Shown here: positions 24,543-33,638 of the stretch, in pieces
Layout: every line of letters starts with the position of its first letter
Position numbering within the stretch: position 1 is the first letter of the stretch
From: Yoonia maricola
GTDB lineage: Bacteria; Pseudomonadota; Alphaproteobacteria; Rhodobacterales; Rhodobacteraceae
Direction of reading: 5' to 3'
Assembly (NCBI RefSeq): GCF_002797915.1
Contig: NZ_PGTY01000001.1
Span: 1,426,001-1,490,000 of the forward strand
Length of the DNA: 64,000 nt
Program-made: the position numbers and the translations under genes
Notes under the pieces: model-generated
Told to the model about the DNA's origin: nothing
Database searches by the model: none
The model's input: the letters and a program-made list of their open reading frames with translations, nothing else

Positions 24543-25580
24543 ATGACCACAAGACGTAATTTTATTCGGAAGGCGGGCCTTGTAGGGGCCGCGACGTTAG
24601 CGGCACCTTCGATTGCCCGTGCGCAGGAAGCGATCAAATGGCGCTTTCAGACCTATGCAGGATCGGCCCTTGGCGAACATGTGACCAAGCCGGTCATCGA
24701 CTATATCAACACAGCCGCCAATGGTGAGTTGGAGGTTGAACTGTTCTATGCCGACCAGATTGTTCCCACTGGCGAACTGTTCCAGGCCTTGCAGCGCGGC
24801 ACCATTGATGGCGTGCATTCTGACGACGATTCAATGGCGTCACCCACGCCCTTGCAGCAGTTTGGTGGTTACTTCCCATTTGCCACCAAGCACATCCTTG
24901 ATGTGCCTGTGCTATTTAACCAATACGGCCTCAAGGAGATTTGGGAAGAAGAATACGCCAAGGTTGGTGTCAAATGGTTGTCGGCTGCAGGGCAAGACCC
25001 CTGCAACTTCAACACCACAAAAGAGATCACCAGTGTGGCGGACCTTGATGGTTTGCGGCTTTATACCTTCCCGACAGCAGGCCGGTTCCTGACGCAGTTC
25101 GGTGTTGTTCCGGTAAACATCCCATACGAGGACGCCGAAGTTGCTGTGCAAACAGGCGAGCTGGACGGCATGGCGTGGTCCGGTATCACCGAAGACTACA
25201 CTGTTGGGTGGGCGGACGTGACCGACTACTTCCTGACGAACAACATCTCGGGTGCGTGGATCGGATCTTGGTTCGTGAACGAGGAACGCTGGGCCGATCT
25301 GCCAGAGCATCTCAAAGCCATTGTGATGGCCGCAACTGAAGCTGGCCACACGTATCGCAACCAGTGGTACTGGGGTGGTGAAGCGGCACTGCGCGCCAAT
25401 GGCGACAAACTGCAACTGCGGTCGGTTCCGGCGAACGAATGGGCCGAGGTCGAGAACGCAGCCAAGGCGTTCTGGGAAGAAGTGGCGCAAGAAGGTGAAG
25501 TGCATCAGAAGATCGTCAACATCTTCAAAGAGTATAACGCCGTTATCAATCAGGCCGGCGCACCTTACAATTTCGAGTAA
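24543..25580 (+). CDS. TRAP transporter substrate-binding protein (DctP-like)
   Basis: A 345-residue periplasmic binding protein with a twin-arginine-type signal (TTRRNFIRKAG, cleavage likely after ARAQ). The mature domain has the DctP-family pattern, with YADQIVPTGELFQALQRGT near residue 65 and LDGLRLYTFPTAGRF in the middle. The start has AAGGAG upstream; an in-frame start at 24480 lies inside the DctM end and is rejected. The ligand is not readable, but it may be an amine, amino alcohol or organic acid feeding the enzymes downstream. Confidence 0.88.
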   Translation: MTTRRNFIRKAGLVGAATLAAPSIARAQEAIKWRFQTYAGSALGEHVTKPVIDYINTAANGELEVELFYADQIVPTGELFQALQRGTIDGVHSDDDSMASPTPLQQFGGYFPFATKHILDVPVLFNQYGLKEIWEEEYAKVGVKWLSAAGQDPCNFNTTKEITSVADLDGLRLYTFPTAGRFLTQFGVVPVNIPYEDAEVAVQTGELDGMAWSGITEDYTVGWADVTDYFLTNNISGAWIGSWFVNEERWADLPEHLKAIVMAATEAGHTYRNQWYWGGEAALRANGDKLQLRSVPANEWAEVENAAKAFWEEVAQEGEVHQKIVNIFKEYNAVINQAGAPYNFE

Positions 25581-25652
25581 GACACCACAGAAAAGATCAA
25601 ACCATCCCGCAATACGCGCGGGGTGGTTTCAACGCACATAAGGACACAGATC

Positions 25653-27017
25653 ATGGCTGGCAATCTCACGTTTGAGGCACTTCAAGCGGCTGTCAAAGAC
25701 GGCTCTATTGATACGGTCCTGACCTGCTTTCCAGACATGCAGGGCCGCTTGATGGGCAAGCGCTTTCACGCTGTGAATTTTGTCGAGACATCTTTCAAGG
25801 AGACGCATTGCTGCAACTACTTGCTGGCCACCGACTTGGAGATGGCCACACCCGATGGCTACGCTGCGAGTAGCTGGGAAAACGGCTATGGCGATTACAT
25901 CATGGCACCCGACCTGACCACGATCCGCATCTTGCCGTGGCTTGAAGGGACAGCGATGGTCCTGTGCGACATCCTTGATCACCACACACACGCACCGGTG
26001 CCCCATGCCCCGCGTCAGATACTGAAAAAGCAGATTGCCCGCCTGAAGGAACTTGGCTTTGACGCAATGATGGCGACTGAGCTGGAGTTCTTTCTTTTCG
26101 AGACGTCTTTTGACGATATCCGCAAGAACGGCTTTCGCGATCTGACCCCGATCAGCGGGTATAATGAAGATTACCACATCCTGCAGACCACCAAGGAAGA
26201 AGGCGTGATGCGCCCGATCCGCAATCATTTGTTTGGCGCTGGTCTGCCCATTGAGAATTCCAAAGGGGAAGCTGAAACCGGTCAGGAAGAGCTGAATATC
26301 CGCTATGCCGACGCCCTTGATTGTGCAGATCACCACACGATTGCAAAGAACGCGATCAAGGAAATCGCGTGGCAACAGGGCCATGCCGCGACTTTCTTGC
26401 CGAAGTGGGATCATACAAAGGTGGGCAGTTCATCGCACGTGCATCAGTCGCTTTGGAAAGATGGCGCGCCAGCGTTCTATGACGCCAATGCTGACCTTGG
26501 CATGTCTGATCTGATGCGGCACTACATGGCCGGGTTGATCGCTTACGCCCCGGACTACACGTTCTTTTTGGCTCCCTACATCAACAGCTATAAGCGTTTT
26601 GCAAAAGGCACCTTTGCCCCGACAAAGACCGTCTGGTCCGTCGACAACCGTACCGCTGGTTTCCGCTTGTGTGGCGACGGCACCAAAGGCGTCCGCGCTG
26701 AATGCCGGATCGGCGGCTCGGATCTGAACCCATATCTTGCACAGGCTGCGATGCTGGCCGCCGGGATAAAGGGGATCGAGGACAAGATGGAATTGGCCCC
26801 GCCGACCAAGGGCGATGTTTATGAGGATGCCAAAGCACAGGACATTCCCCAAACACTGCGCGCGGCGACAGAAACACTGCGCAACTCGGCCATGTTACGC
26901 GAGGCGATTGGCGGCGATGTGATTGACCACTACACCCGCTGTGCCGAATGGGAACAAGAAGAATTCGACCGCGTGGTGACAGATTGGGAAATCGCACGGG
27001 GTTTTGAAAGGGCATGA
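25653..27017 (+). CDS. Glutamine-synthetase-like gamma-glutamyl amine ligase
   Basis: A 454-residue GlnA-family protein related to PuuA. Active-site blocks kept: ATELEFFLF, SSSHVHQSLW, NSYKRFAKGTFAP, the NRTAGFR phosphate-binding stretch and AECRIGGSDLNPYLA. In true glutamine synthetase the FDGSS loop supplies Asp50, which binds ammonium. Here the loop reads YAASSW (Ala71), so that Asp is missing, as expected for a ligase joining glutamate to an organic amine with ATP. An AAGGAC site precedes ATG 25653. The gene ends overlapping the aldehyde dehydrogenase (ATGA). The amine is unknown. Confidence 0.88.
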   Translation: MAGNLTFEALQAAVKDGSIDTVLTCFPDMQGRLMGKRFHAVNFVETSFKETHCCNYLLATDLEMATPDGYAASSWENGYGDYIMAPDLTTIRILPWLEGTAMVLCDILDHHTHAPVPHAPRQILKKQIARLKELGFDAMMATELEFFLFETSFDDIRKNGFRDLTPISGYNEDYHILQTTKEEGVMRPIRNHLFGAGLPIENSKGEAETGQEELNIRYADALDCADHHTIAKNAIKEIAWQQGHAATFLPKWDHTKVGSSSHVHQSLWKDGAPAFYDANADLGMSDLMRHYMAGLIAYAPDYTFFLAPYINSYKRFAKGTFAPTKTVWSVDNRTAGFRLCGDGTKGVRAECRIGGSDLNPYLAQAAMLAAGIKGIEDKMELAPPTKGDVYEDAKAQDIPQTLRAATETLRNSAMLREAIGGDVIDHYTRCAEWEQEEFDRVVTDWEIARGFERA

Positions 27018-28387
27018 AGATGATCCGTTGCATTTCTCCGATTGATGGGACTGTCTACGCAGAACGCCCCACGTTGTCTGCCGAGGATGCCAAAACTGCC
27101 GTGGCACGCACCAAGGCCGCCCAAGCGGGCTGGGCGGCACTGCCGCTACAGGATCGGATTGCCTTGGTACAGGCCGGTGTCGCCAACGTTGGCGCGATGA
27201 ATGATGAGATCGTGCCGGAACTAGCCCATCAGATGGGACGGCCCATTCGATACGGTGGTGAGTTTGGTGGTTTCAATGAGCGCGCCAGCTATATGGCGAA
27301 GATTGCCAAAGATGCTTTGGCCGATATCGCGATCGAGGATAGCGACGCTTTTCGCCGCGTCATCAAACGCGTCCCGCACGGCGTCGTGCTGGTCGTGGCG
27401 CCGTGGAACTATCCCTATATGACAGCCATCAACACGGTCGCCCCGGCCCTGATTGCCGGCAATACCGTGATGCTGAAACACGCAAGCCAGACACCTTTGG
27501 TGGGCGAGCGGATGGCGCAAGCTTTTCATGCTGCGGGTGTGCCGGAAGACGTGTTTCAGAACGTGTTTCTGGATCACCAGACAACCTCAGATCTGATTGC
27601 GGCAAAGTCCTTTGGCTTTGTGAATTTCACAGGCTCTGTCGGCGGGGGCCAAGCGATAGAGCGGGCTGCGGCAGGTACATTTACAGGCGTAGGGCTGGAG
27701 TTGGGCGGCAAGGACCCCGGCTATGTTTGCGATGACGCTGATCTGGACGCGGCTGTGGATACATTGATTGACGGCGCGATGTTCAATGCAGGCCAGTGTT
27801 GCTGTGGGATTGAACGGATTTACGTGGCCGAACAGCACTTTGACGCTTTTGTCGACAAGGCGGTGGCGATTGTCAGCGAGTACAAGCTTGGCAACCCCCT
27901 GGACCCCCAAACGACGCTGGGACCAATGGCGCATAAGCGTTTTGCCGATGAGGTGCGAGCGCAAACGGCAGAGGCGATTGCGGACGGGGCCAAAGCCCAT
28001 ATCACAACGTTTGCGCAGGACGATGGCGGCGCTTACCTGACCCCTCAGATACTCACCAATGTGACCCATGATATGCGGGTGATGCGTGATGAAAGCTTTG
28101 GTCCGGTTGTGGGGATCATGCCTGTGAAGGATGACGCAGAGGCGGTCGGTCTGATGAACGACAGCCACTTTGGCCTGACCGCATCAGTCTGGACGGGCGA
28201 TGTGGCCCGTGCCGAGGCAATTGCTGATCAGATCGAAACCGGCACGGTGTTTATGAACCGTGCTGACTATCTTGATCCGGGCCTCTGCTGGACCGGCTGC
28301 AAAGACACTGGGCGGGGCGGAGGTCTTTCGCTGATTGGATATCATAACCTGACCCGTCCAAAATCGTATCACTTGAAGAAAGCCTAA
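27014..28387 (+). CDS. NAD(P)-dependent aldehyde dehydrogenase
   Basis: A 457-residue ALDH. Motifs: APWNYPYMTAIN cofactor entry, FTGSVGGG nucleotide-binding turn, the general base Glu in LELGGKDP, and catalytic Cys263 in GQCCCGIER with Cys on both sides. The C-terminal FGPVVGI block is present. Coupled by a 4-bp overlap to the gamma-glutamyl ligase and followed 3 bp later by the alcohol dehydrogenase, it probably oxidises a gamma-glutamyl aminoaldehyde, as PuuC does in the putrescine pathway. That substrate is inferred. Confidence 0.9.
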   Translation: MKMIRCISPIDGTVYAERPTLSAEDAKTAVARTKAAQAGWAALPLQDRIALVQAGVANVGAMNDEIVPELAHQMGRPIRYGGEFGGFNERASYMAKIAKDALADIAIEDSDAFRRVIKRVPHGVVLVVAPWNYPYMTAINTVAPALIAGNTVMLKHASQTPLVGERMAQAFHAAGVPEDVFQNVFLDHQTTSDLIAAKSFGFVNFTGSVGGGQAIERAAAGTFTGVGLELGGKDPGYVCDDADLDAAVDTLIDGAMFNAGQCCCGIERIYVAEQHFDAFVDKAVAIVSEYKLGNPLDPQTTLGPMAHKRFADEVRAQTAEAIADGAKAHITTFAQDDGGAYLTPQILTNVTHDMRVMRDESFGPVVGIMPVKDDAEAVGLMNDSHFGLTASVWTGDVARAEAIADQIETGTVFMNRADYLDPGLCWTGCKDTGRGGGLSLIGYHNLTRPKSYHLKKA

Positions 28388-28390
28388 GAC

Positions 28391-29536
28391 ATGTCATTGA
28401 CCGCCAATTGGTCCTACCCAACCGCTATTCGTTTCGGCGCTGGCCGCATTTCCGAGATCGCAGATGCTTGCCACGCTGCTGGTATCACAAAGCCACTGCT
28501 GATTACCGATCGCGGATTGGCAAATATGGATATCACGACAAAGACTCTGGACTTGTTGGAGGCTGCTGGCCTTGGCCGCGCGATCTTTGCCGATGTGGAC
28601 CCCAACCCGAACGAGAAGAATGCAGCTGCTGGCGTTCAAGCCTACAAGGATGGTGGTCACGACGGGGTCATCGCATTTGGTGGCGGATCTGGTCTTGATT
28701 TGGGGAAACTGGTGGCATTCCTCGCGGGGCAGACACGGCCTTTGTGGGATTTTGAAGACATTGGCGATTGGTGGACGCGTGCGGATGCGGATGCCATCGC
28801 CCCGATTGTGGCTGTCCCGACGACCGCTGGGACGGGTTCTGAAGTAGGGCGGGCGTCCGTCATCACCAATTCTGAGACAGAAGAAAAGAAGATCATCTTC
28901 CACCCGAAATTTCTGCCGACAATCGTAATCTGCGACCCAGAATTGACCGTCGGCATGCCGAAATTTATCACTGCGGGCACCGGCCTTGACGCCTTCGCCC
29001 ATTGTGTCGAAGCGTTCTGTTCGCCCCATTACCACCCGATGTCGCAGGGCATGGCACTGGAGGGAATGCGTCTGGTGAAAGAGTATCTGCCACGCGCCTT
29101 TGCAGACGGGACCGATCTGGAGGCGCGGGCGCACATGATGTCAGCTGCGGCAATGGGGGCGACAGCATTTCAGAAAGGACTGGGTGCGATCCATGCGCTG
29201 TCGCATCCGATTGGCGCGATGTACCACACGCATCACGGGACAACGAACGCGGTGTGTATGCCAGCGGTCTTACAGTTCAACAAACCTGCAATTGAAGACG
29301 TCATGACACAGGCGGCCAATTACCTTGGGATTGCGGGCGGCTTTGACGGGTTCTGCGCCTACGTGGACGACCTGAATGCATCACTGGGCATCCCCAAAAC
29401 GCTCACCGCACTTGGCGTCACTGATCCCGATATCGACCGCATCGTTGCAGGAGCGCTGAGCGACCCCAGTACTGGCGGAAATCCTGTGGAGATGAACAAG
29501 GAAAACGCCCGAAAACTGTTGCTGGCGTGCTTATGA
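28391..29536 (+). CDS. Iron-containing alcohol dehydrogenase
   Basis: A 381-residue group-III alcohol dehydrogenase. GGGSGLDLGK binds the cofactor pyrophosphate. The metal ligands expected from FucO-type enzymes are present: Asp200 and His204 in LDAFAHCVEA, His268 in AIHALSH and His282 in THHG. It would interconvert an alcohol and aldehyde with NAD. It sits 3 bp after the aldehyde dehydrogenase, so alcohol to aldehyde to acid is a natural reading. The alcohol may be the gamma-glutamylated product of the ligase upstream. Confidence 0.9.
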   Translation: MSLTANWSYPTAIRFGAGRISEIADACHAAGITKPLLITDRGLANMDITTKTLDLLEAAGLGRAIFADVDPNPNEKNAAAGVQAYKDGGHDGVIAFGGGSGLDLGKLVAFLAGQTRPLWDFEDIGDWWTRADADAIAPIVAVPTTAGTGSEVGRASVITNSETEEKKIIFHPKFLPTIVICDPELTVGMPKFITAGTGLDAFAHCVEAFCSPHYHPMSQGMALEGMRLVKEYLPRAFADGTDLEARAHMMSAAAMGATAFQKGLGAIHALSHPIGAMYHTHHGTTNAVCMPAVLQFNKPAIEDVMTQAANYLGIAGGFDGFCAYVDDLNASLGIPKTLTALGVTDPDIDRIVAGALSDPSTGGNPVEMNKENARKLLLACL

Positions 29537-29696
29537 AGCCGAAAAAACATGACGATCCTGGCGTTGCGCAATCCAGTCAACCATGAAGCGCGTTTAGCTT
29601 ATCCTACATAGACACAAGAGCGGAGGTCTGACTTAATACCGTTACAAAAACCTAATCTACAGCACGACATTAACCATCCATAGGGGGAAGAGTTTC

Positions 29697-30758
29697 ATGA
29701 AGTTTTCACTGATTTCATCCATCGCCGTTATTGCGGCATTAACAGCACAAATGACACAGGCGGAAACGCTGCGGCTGCTGACTTGGGGCGGCTATGCACC
29801 TGACGAGGTCATCGCGATGTTCGAGGCCGAGACGGGCCACACCGTCGAAGTCACGACATCCAACAACGAAGAAATGATCGCCAAGCTGCGTGCCACCAAT
29901 GGCGGCGGCTTTGATCTGGCCCAGCCAAGTCAAGACCGGATCGCCAGCGCACAGGAAGAGTTCGGGATCTACAAACCGATTGATATGTCGAAAGTGAACG
30001 CCGAGCTGTTCATTCCTTCAATGCTTTCGGCGACGGCTGGCAACACCACTTACGAAGGTGAGGTTTACGGCCTCCCACATGTTTGGGGCACCAGCGGTCT
30101 TGTTGTGAACACCGCGGTAGCAGGCAACGTGACAGACTACACAGATCTGTGCGATGCATCTGTCGCCGGTCAGGTGTCGTATCGCCTGAAGCGCCCAACG
30201 CTGATTGGATTTGCCTATTCCATGGGCCTCGACCCGTTCGCAGCTTATGACGATACCGACGCCTATCAAAGCATTCTGGATGAGGTCGAAGCCACGCTGA
30301 CCGAATGTAAGCCCAACGTCAAAACCTACTGGGACGGCGGCGATGAGATCCAAAACCTGCTGCGCTCTGGTGAGGTTGTGGCGTCCATGGCATGGGATAC
30401 AGGTGGTTGGCAGCTGAACGCTGATAACCCGGACATCACCTTCGTGGCACCTGAGGCCGGTGCCTTGGGCTGGATCGACACTTTCGTTCTGCCTGCCCGT
30501 GGTCGCGCAGATGATGCCGCCTACGACTGGATCAACTTTGTGATGCAGCCAGAGATCGCGGCGATGATCACCAATACGGCCGGTAACTTTACAGCGGCTG
30601 TAGATGGCGATGCCGGTGTCAGCGCAGACCTCAAAGCGCGCTATCAGGGCAGCTTTGATCAGGCCGCGATTGACAACATCAAGTGGTATCCGCCGGTGCC
30701 TGCTGGTTTGGAAGCACTGGAAGGCGCGACACTCGACCGGATCAACGCGGCGAACTAA
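29697..30758 (+). CDS. Spermidine/putrescine-type ABC transporter binding protein
   Basis: A 353-residue PotD/PotF-like periplasmic protein. A Sec signal is cut after about residue 22 (MTQAE), then LRLLTWGGYAPDEVI, and EVYGLPHVWGTSGLVVN in the middle. A GGGGGAAG site precedes the ATG. It is separated from the alcohol dehydrogenase by 160 bp that could hold its own promoter, and followed by an intrinsic terminator-like hairpin. The ligand is probably a cationic amine. Confidence 0.88.
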   Translation: MKFSLISSIAVIAALTAQMTQAETLRLLTWGGYAPDEVIAMFEAETGHTVEVTTSNNEEMIAKLRATNGGGFDLAQPSQDRIASAQEEFGIYKPIDMSKVNAELFIPSMLSATAGNTTYEGEVYGLPHVWGTSGLVVNTAVAGNVTDYTDLCDASVAGQVSYRLKRPTLIGFAYSMGLDPFAAYDDTDAYQSILDEVEATLTECKPNVKTYWDGGDEIQNLLRSGEVVASMAWDTGGWQLNADNPDITFVAPEAGALGWIDTFVLPARGRADDAAYDWINFVMQPEIAAMITNTAGNFTAAVDGDAGVSADLKARYQGSFDQAAIDNIKWYPPVPAGLEALEGATLDRINAAN

Positions 30759-30779
30759 GCTCATTTGAAACCAACATAG

Positions 30780-30803
30780 AGGGCACCCTATGGTGCCCTT
30801 TTT
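30780..30803 (+). terminator. Intrinsic terminator or attenuator inside the ABC operon
   Basis: AGGGCACC and GGTGCCCT form a perfect 8-bp stem with a CTAT loop, followed by five T. It lies 21 bp after the binding-protein stop and just before the ATPase, so it should reduce readthrough and favour excess binding protein. Confidence 0.85.
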
Positions 30804-30822
30804 ACCGTGCGAGGGTGCATAT

Positions 30823-31917
30823 TTGTCCGTCCCCCATCCCGACCTTGTTTGCAGTGATCTGACGAAAGACTTCGACGCGTTTCGCGCCGTAGATCACGTT
30901 AGCTTTGAGGTTCCGCAAGGATCGTTCTTTTCCATCCTCGGCCCGTCTGGCTGCGGGAAGACCACCTTGTTGCGTATGATTGCCGGGTTCCAGTCACCCA
31001 CAAGTGGTGATCTGCGGATTAAGGGCAAATCGATGATCGGGGTCCCGCCGAACAAGCGGCCCGTATCAATGGTGTTTCAGCATCTGGCCCTGTTTCCGAC
31101 GATGAACATCGGCGACAACGTGGGCTTTGGTCTGCGCCAACGCGGTGTGGCCAAGTCAGAAATCAAAAAACGCGTGGAGGAAGTTCTGGAGCGTGTCGGC
31201 CTGCCAGGTGTGTCGCAACGGCGGATCGACCAGATATCTGGTGGGCAAAAGCAGCGCGTCGCAATCGCGCGCTGCATGGTGCTGGAACCGGATGTGCTAT
31301 TGCTGGACGAACCACTGGGCGCGCTTGATCTAAAGCTGCGAGAGCATATGAAGGTTGAGTTGAAGTCGCTGCAGGCCGCTTTCAACACAACTTTTGTGTA
31401 CATTACCCACGACCAATCAGAGGCCCTCGTGATGAGCGACAACATTGCCGTGATGAACCGTGGCCAGTTCGAGCAGATCGGCACCCCGCATGATGTCTAT
31501 CACGCGCCAAGCACTGCGTTTGTCGCGGGCTTCGTCGGCGACGCAAATAAAATTGATGCAAAAGTCATCGCGGTAAATGGTGCGGTGCTGACACTCGCTT
31601 CCGAAGGCGGGTCAGAGATGAAAATCGACGCACCGTCCGGTGGTCTGAGCGTCGGGCAACGCGCGCAGGTGTTCTTGAGGCCGGAGGCCATCGAACTTGC
31701 GACTGGGGGCGACGGCGTAAATGTGTCTGGCGGCGTGGTGGAGTCTGTGCTGTTCAACGGCGCGAATTCCAGCGTCACAATAAAAGACCAATCCGGCAAC
31801 CTGTTGAAAGTCGCCTTGCCCCAAACCGGTAACTTCGCGAACCTGCGTCAGGGCGACAGCGTATTCACGCGCTGGGATCCCAAGCAGGCCCGTTGCTATC
31901 CTGCGTCAGGGAATTGA
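30823..31917 (+). CDS. Spermidine/putrescine-type ABC transporter ATPase (PotA/PotG-like)
   Basis: A 364-residue ABC ATPase with a C-terminal TOBE domain from about 285. Walker A is GPSGCGKTT, the signature ISGGQKQRVAIAR, and Walker B VLLLDEPLGALD. I choose the TTG at 30823 because GAGGG lies 7 nt before it. The ATG at 30790 lies inside the terminator hairpin and would add 11 residues with no family counterpart. It powers uptake with the two permeases downstream. Confidence 0.88.
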   Translation: MSVPHPDLVCSDLTKDFDAFRAVDHVSFEVPQGSFFSILGPSGCGKTTLLRMIAGFQSPTSGDLRIKGKSMIGVPPNKRPVSMVFQHLALFPTMNIGDNVGFGLRQRGVAKSEIKKRVEEVLERVGLPGVSQRRIDQISGGQKQRVAIARCMVLEPDVLLLDEPLGALDLKLREHMKVELKSLQAAFNTTFVYITHDQSEALVMSDNIAVMNRGQFEQIGTPHDVYHAPSTAFVAGFVGDANKIDAKVIAVNGAVLTLASEGGSEMKIDAPSGGLSVGQRAQVFLRPEAIELATGGDGVNVSGGVVESVLFNGANSSVTIKDQSGNLLKVALPQTGNFANLRQGDSVFTRWDPKQARCYPASGN

Positions 31918-31920
31918 ACG

Positions 31921-32787
31921 ATGACCTCTGACACCTCTCGCCTAGGTTTTTACCTTTTGCTTGCGCCGATCCTGTTGTGGCTCGTCGTTCTGATCATCCT
32001 TCCGCATATCGGGCTGTTCGTCGTGTCGATAAGCGAAAAGATCGGGCCGCGAGAATACGAGACCGGCTTCGGCAACTATGCGGCCTTCTTTACCGAACCG
32101 CTGTATTGGCGGACCTTTGCCCGCACCGCGATCATGTCGATCGTTGCTACTGCATTGACCCTGATCCTTGGGTTTCCCATTGCCTACTACATTGCCAAAC
32201 TGACGCGTGGCCGCACCAAAACCACGCTTTTCCTGATGTGCATGATCCCGTTTTGGGTATCTGAACTGGTGCGCACGTTCGGCTGGATGATCCTGCTGCG
32301 CGAAACCGGGGTGATTTCGAACGCCTTGCAATATCTGGGCGTCGTCGATGGCCCGGTCGAGATGTTGTACAATGATGCGGCGATCATGGTGGGTCTGGTG
32401 TACACCTCGATCCTGTTCATGGTCGTACCACTGGTCACCACGCTGGATAGCCTTGACGATAGCCTGATCGAAGCAGGCTATGATCTGGGTGGGTCCAGCA
32501 CGTCGATCATGCGCGAGATTGTGATCCCCCACGCAATGCCCGGTATCGTGTCTGGATGCATCGTGGTCTTCATGCTGTCACTTGGAAATTACCTGACGCC
32601 GATCCTGTTAGGCGGGAAAGACAGCCTGTGGTTTACAGGCATGATCTATACCCAATTCATCACGCGTTTTAATTGGGAGTTAGGGTCTGCATTTGGGTTC
32701 TTGCTGCTGGCGCTGTCGTCCCTTGTGGTCTTTGTAGGCCTAAAGCTGTCGCGCCAATCACTGACTGAAACGATGGGGCGCACATGA
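31921..32787 (+). CDS. ABC transporter permease (PotB/PotH-like)
   Basis: A 288-residue inner-membrane permease with six predicted helices. The coupling motif EAGYDLGGSSTSIMREIVIPHAMPGI and the segment GNYLTPILLGG match PotB/PotH. It begins 3 bp after the ATPase stop and overlaps the second permease by 4 bp. It forms the channel together with that protein. Confidence 0.92.
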   Translation: MTSDTSRLGFYLLLAPILLWLVVLIILPHIGLFVVSISEKIGPREYETGFGNYAAFFTEPLYWRTFARTAIMSIVATALTLILGFPIAYYIAKLTRGRTKTTLFLMCMIPFWVSELVRTFGWMILLRETGVISNALQYLGVVDGPVEMLYNDAAIMVGLVYTSILFMVVPLVTTLDSLDDSLIEAGYDLGGSSTSIMREIVIPHAMPGIVSGCIVVFMLSLGNYLTPILLGGKDSLWFTGMIYTQFITRFNWELGSAFGFLLLALSSLVVFVGLKLSRQSLTETMGRT

Positions 32788-33638
32788 TCCCCACGGTTCC
32801 TCAGCCGGCCTTCACCAAGTGGTGTTACCGTGCCTATGTCACGGCGTTCTTTATCTACTTGGCCCTGCCACTAACGGTTGTTTGTGTCTTCGCCTTTAAC
32901 AACAGCGTCTTTCCGTCACTGCCGTGGGAAGGTTTCACACTCGCTTGGTTCTTTGGCACAGAAGCGCCCTTTATCGGGGTGTTCCATGAACGTGCGATCA
33001 TTCGGTCCATCGGCACATCAGCTTTCGTGGCGATGTGGGTGTCTGGCCTCGCCGTGGCGGTCGGCACCTGTAACGCGTTTCTGTTTGTCCGGCACGACTT
33101 CCGCGGCAAAGGGTTGCTTTATGTGCTGATGCTGCTGCCGCTGATCATTCCAGGGGTGATCCTTGGCATTTCGATTTTGGTGTTTTCCAGTTCGGTCGCC
33201 AACACGCTGGAGGACGCGACCGGCATGTGGTTCGACGGCCTGCGCCCCGGCCTGATCCTTGTCATCCTTGGTCAGTTTTCGTTTATCACGACTTTTGCCA
33301 CGCTGGTCATCTCGGCGCGGTTGCAAAAGTTTGACCCAAGTCTGGAAGAAGCCGCCCTGAACCTTGGCGCCAGCAAATGGGGCGCGATACGGCAAATCAC
33401 TCTGCCGTTCCTGCTGCCAGCCATCGTGGCCTCGGCGGTTGTTTCGGTGCTCATGAGTTTCGAGAATTTCAACACCACACTCATGCTGGTGGGCTCCGAC
33501 TCGCCACTCACGATCACCATGTTCGACAAGCTTAAGCAAGGCTCGACGCCAGTGTTGAACGCTGTGTCATTGTTGTTGATCATGGTATCAGCCGTACTTG
33601 GGATGATGTCGCTATTGTTCCAGAGCAGGAAGCGCTAG
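32784..33638 (+). CDS. ABC transporter permease (PotC/PotI-like)
   Basis: A 284-residue permease with six helices. Landmarks are FNNSVFPSLPWEGFTLAWF near the N-terminus, the coupling loop EEAALNLGASKWGAIRQITLPFL, and VSVLMSFENFNTTLML, typical of PotC/PotI. The ATG overlaps the preceding stop (ATGA). It is the last gene of the transport operon. Confidence 0.92.
   Translation: MIPTVPQPAFTKWCYRAYVTAFFIYLALPLTVVCVFAFNNSVFPSLPWEGFTLAWFFGTEAPFIGVFHERAIIRSIGTSAFVAMWVSGLAVAVGTCNAFLFVRHDFRGKGLLYVLMLLPLIIPGVILGISILVFSSSVANTLEDATGMWFDGLRPGLILVILGQFSFITTFATLVISARLQKFDPSLEEAALNLGASKWGAIRQITLPFLLPAIVASAVVSVLMSFENFNTTLMLVGSDSPLTITMFDKLKQGSTPVLNAVSLLLIMVSAVLGMMSLLFQSRKR

Noticed and set aside
25629..26414. 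261-codon open frame on the minus strand
   Set aside because: Antisense to the GlnA-like ligase, whose catalytic motifs are plain on the other strand.
30018..30764. 248-codon open frame on the minus strand
   Set aside because: Antisense to the PotD-like gene; no ribosome site or family match.
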